NCBI GenBank assembly: GCA_047637855.1
Contig: JBLJBF010000103.1
Span: 1 to 13,739, forward strand
DNA length: 13,739 nucleotides
Direction of reading: 5' to 3'
Source: Pseudoflavonifractor sp047637855
GTDB lineage: Bacteria; Bacillota; Clostridia; Oscillospirales; Oscillospiraceae
The translations under genes and the position numbers were made by a program. Numbering within the stretch: the stretch's first letter is position 1; every line of letters begins with the position of its first letter. This document shows positions 12,874-13,739 of this stretch, in pieces. Below the pieces are notes generated by a model, which made no database searches, was not told the origin of the DNA, and saw only the letters and a program-made list of their open reading frames with translations.

Positions 12874-13739
12874 ATGTGCACTTGTGATGAAATACTGGAC
12901 CTGCTCAGCGCCCGCCTGGACGGCGTGCTGACCGGGGAGGAAGAGCGGATGCTGGCGGAGCACCTGGATGCCTGCCCCGCGTGCCGGGCGCTGGCGGAGG
13001 ACCTGGCCCACATGCACGACCTCCTGCCCGGCCTGAACGAGGAGCCGCCCGCCTCTATCAAGGAGAAGGTGATGGCCCGCATCCGGGAAGATGGGGCCGC
13101 GCCCATCCCGTTTCCCGCCCTGAAAAGACGGCCAAACAGGTGGCGGGCCTGGGCGGGCGCGGCAGCGGTCTTCGCCGTGGCCCTGCTGGGGGTCTATGCC
13201 CTGAGAGGGGCCGCGGGCAAAGGGGACTACGGGGCCGCCATGATGGCAAAACCCGCCGCCGCACCCTCGGCCGAGAAACGCGAGGACGCCCCCACCCAGT
13301 CCTCTGCCGCCGCCGATGCGCAGACCACCGAGGCCCCCGTGGCCGGGGCGCAGGGCTATTGTGGACTCAGCCGCACGGCGGGAGAAGAGTCCTCCGCCCA
13401 GAACGATAGCGGGGCCGCCCCCCCGACGCCCCAGTCTGCGGAGACCGCTGCCCCCTCCGCTCCGCCCCAGGCTTCGATCCCGGCGGGCGGCGGAGCTGCG
13501 GCCGTTTCCCCGGCACCCCAGGCAGCCGAGGGCAGCGGGGCCATTACGACCGCCGCGCCGCCCTTGAAAGCCTTTCTGTTCACCATCGCGCCGGAGCCCG
13601 GTCCGTCTGTGGCCGGAGCCCGGCTCTATGACGAGCTTCTGCGGGCCGACCACCCCGACGCGGAATGGACCGAGGGGGAGGACTTCACCGGCTATCTCCT
13701 CCCCGGGGGGGACTGGCGGATGGAGTACCTGGGCCTGTC
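12874..13739 (+). CDS. Zinc-finger (ZAS-type) membrane anti-sigma factor, 3' truncated
   Basis: The frame stays open to the window end; 288 residues are visible. The N-terminal cytoplasmic domain (1-85) starts MCTCDEILDLLSARLDG and contains His30-x3-Cys34-x2-Cys37 (AEHLDACPACRALAEDL), the zinc-binding anti-sigma signature, plus Cys2/Cys4 as possible further ligands. A single membrane span lies at about 92-110 (WAGAAAVFAVALLGVYAL). Outside, residues about 111-229 are low-complexity, rich in Ala, Pro, Ser and Gln, followed by an apparently folded domain from about 230 (PLKAFLFTIAPEPG) that is cut off. The perfect Shine-Dalgarno AAAGGAGG at 12857-12864 sits 9 nt before ATG. Position 72 nt after an ECF sigma gene supports the partner role. 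The outer domain is the likely sensor; I do not recognise its family from the visible part. Confidence 0.88.
   Translation, partial: MCTCDEILDLLSARLDGVLTGEEERMLAEHLDACPACRALAEDLAHMHDLLPGLNEEPPASIKEKVMARIREDGAAPIPFPALKRRPNRWRAWAGAAAVFAVALLGVYALRGAAGKGDYGAAMMAKPAAAPSAEKREDAPTQSSAAADAQTTEAPVAGAQGYCGLSRTAGEESSAQNDSGAAPPTPQSAETAAPSAPPQASIPAGGGAAAVSPAPQAAEGSGAITTAAPPLKAFLFTIAPEPGPSVAGARLYDELLRADHPDAEWTEGEDFTGYLLPGGDWRMEYLGL

Noticed and set aside
12175..13653. A 492-codon minus-strand open frame opposite the sigma and anti-sigma genes
   Set aside because: Runs through two recognised genes in antisense; Gly/Arg-rich translation with no domain.

Overview
The window looks like chromosomal sequence from a GC-rich, anaerobic, endospore-forming Firmicute, most likely of the Oscillospiraceae (Flavonifractor/Lawsonibacter/Intestinimonas type). 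A complete stage II sporulation phosphatase (SpoIIE), a small rubredoxin, Gram-positive Shine-Dalgarno sites and an S-layer-homology protein support this. The genus is an inference from gene content and base composition and was not tested by any search. Nothing points to a large mobile island; most of the window is ordinary core gene content with unusually structured gaps.

Layout: (1) 2-2224, plus strand: a NitT/TauT-type ABC importer operon (binding protein cut off by the window start, permease, ATPase) with overlapping genes, ending in a perfect 20-bp bidirectional terminator. (2) 2269-3468, minus strand: a secreted protein with three SLH repeats and a C-terminal M15 zinc peptidase domain. 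(3) 3469-3718: a gap with nested palindromes and the terminator of the next gene. (4) 3719-5794, minus strand: an EF-G-like translational GTPase with altered G motifs. (5) 5795-6015: a divergent promoter region with a near-consensus promoter for the EF-G-like gene and an extended -10 promoter for the RNase gene. (6) 6016-8103, plus strand: RNase R. (7) 8104-8384: a densely structured gap holding a roughly 255-bp element with about 57-bp imperfect terminal inverted repeats and several internal hairpins, the least explained part of the window. (8) 8385-10739, minus strand: SpoIIE. (9) 10919-11077, minus strand: a 52-residue rubredoxin followed by a textbook terminator. (10) 11199-12170, plus strand: a DusB-type tRNA-dihydrouridine synthase with its own promoter, then 12205-12801 an ECF sigma factor, and from 12874 its probable zinc-binding membrane anti-sigma factor, which runs off the window.

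The genes form small independent units rather than one pathway: solute import, cell-wall modification, translation and RNA turnover (EF-G-like GTPase, RNase R, Dus), sporulation (SpoIIE), electron transfer (rubredoxin) and envelope or stress signalling (sigma/anti-sigma pair). For three genes the longest possible reading frame starts too early: the EF-G-like gene, spoIIE and dus are better started at 5794, 10739 and 11199, judged from Shine-Dalgarno and promoter positions.
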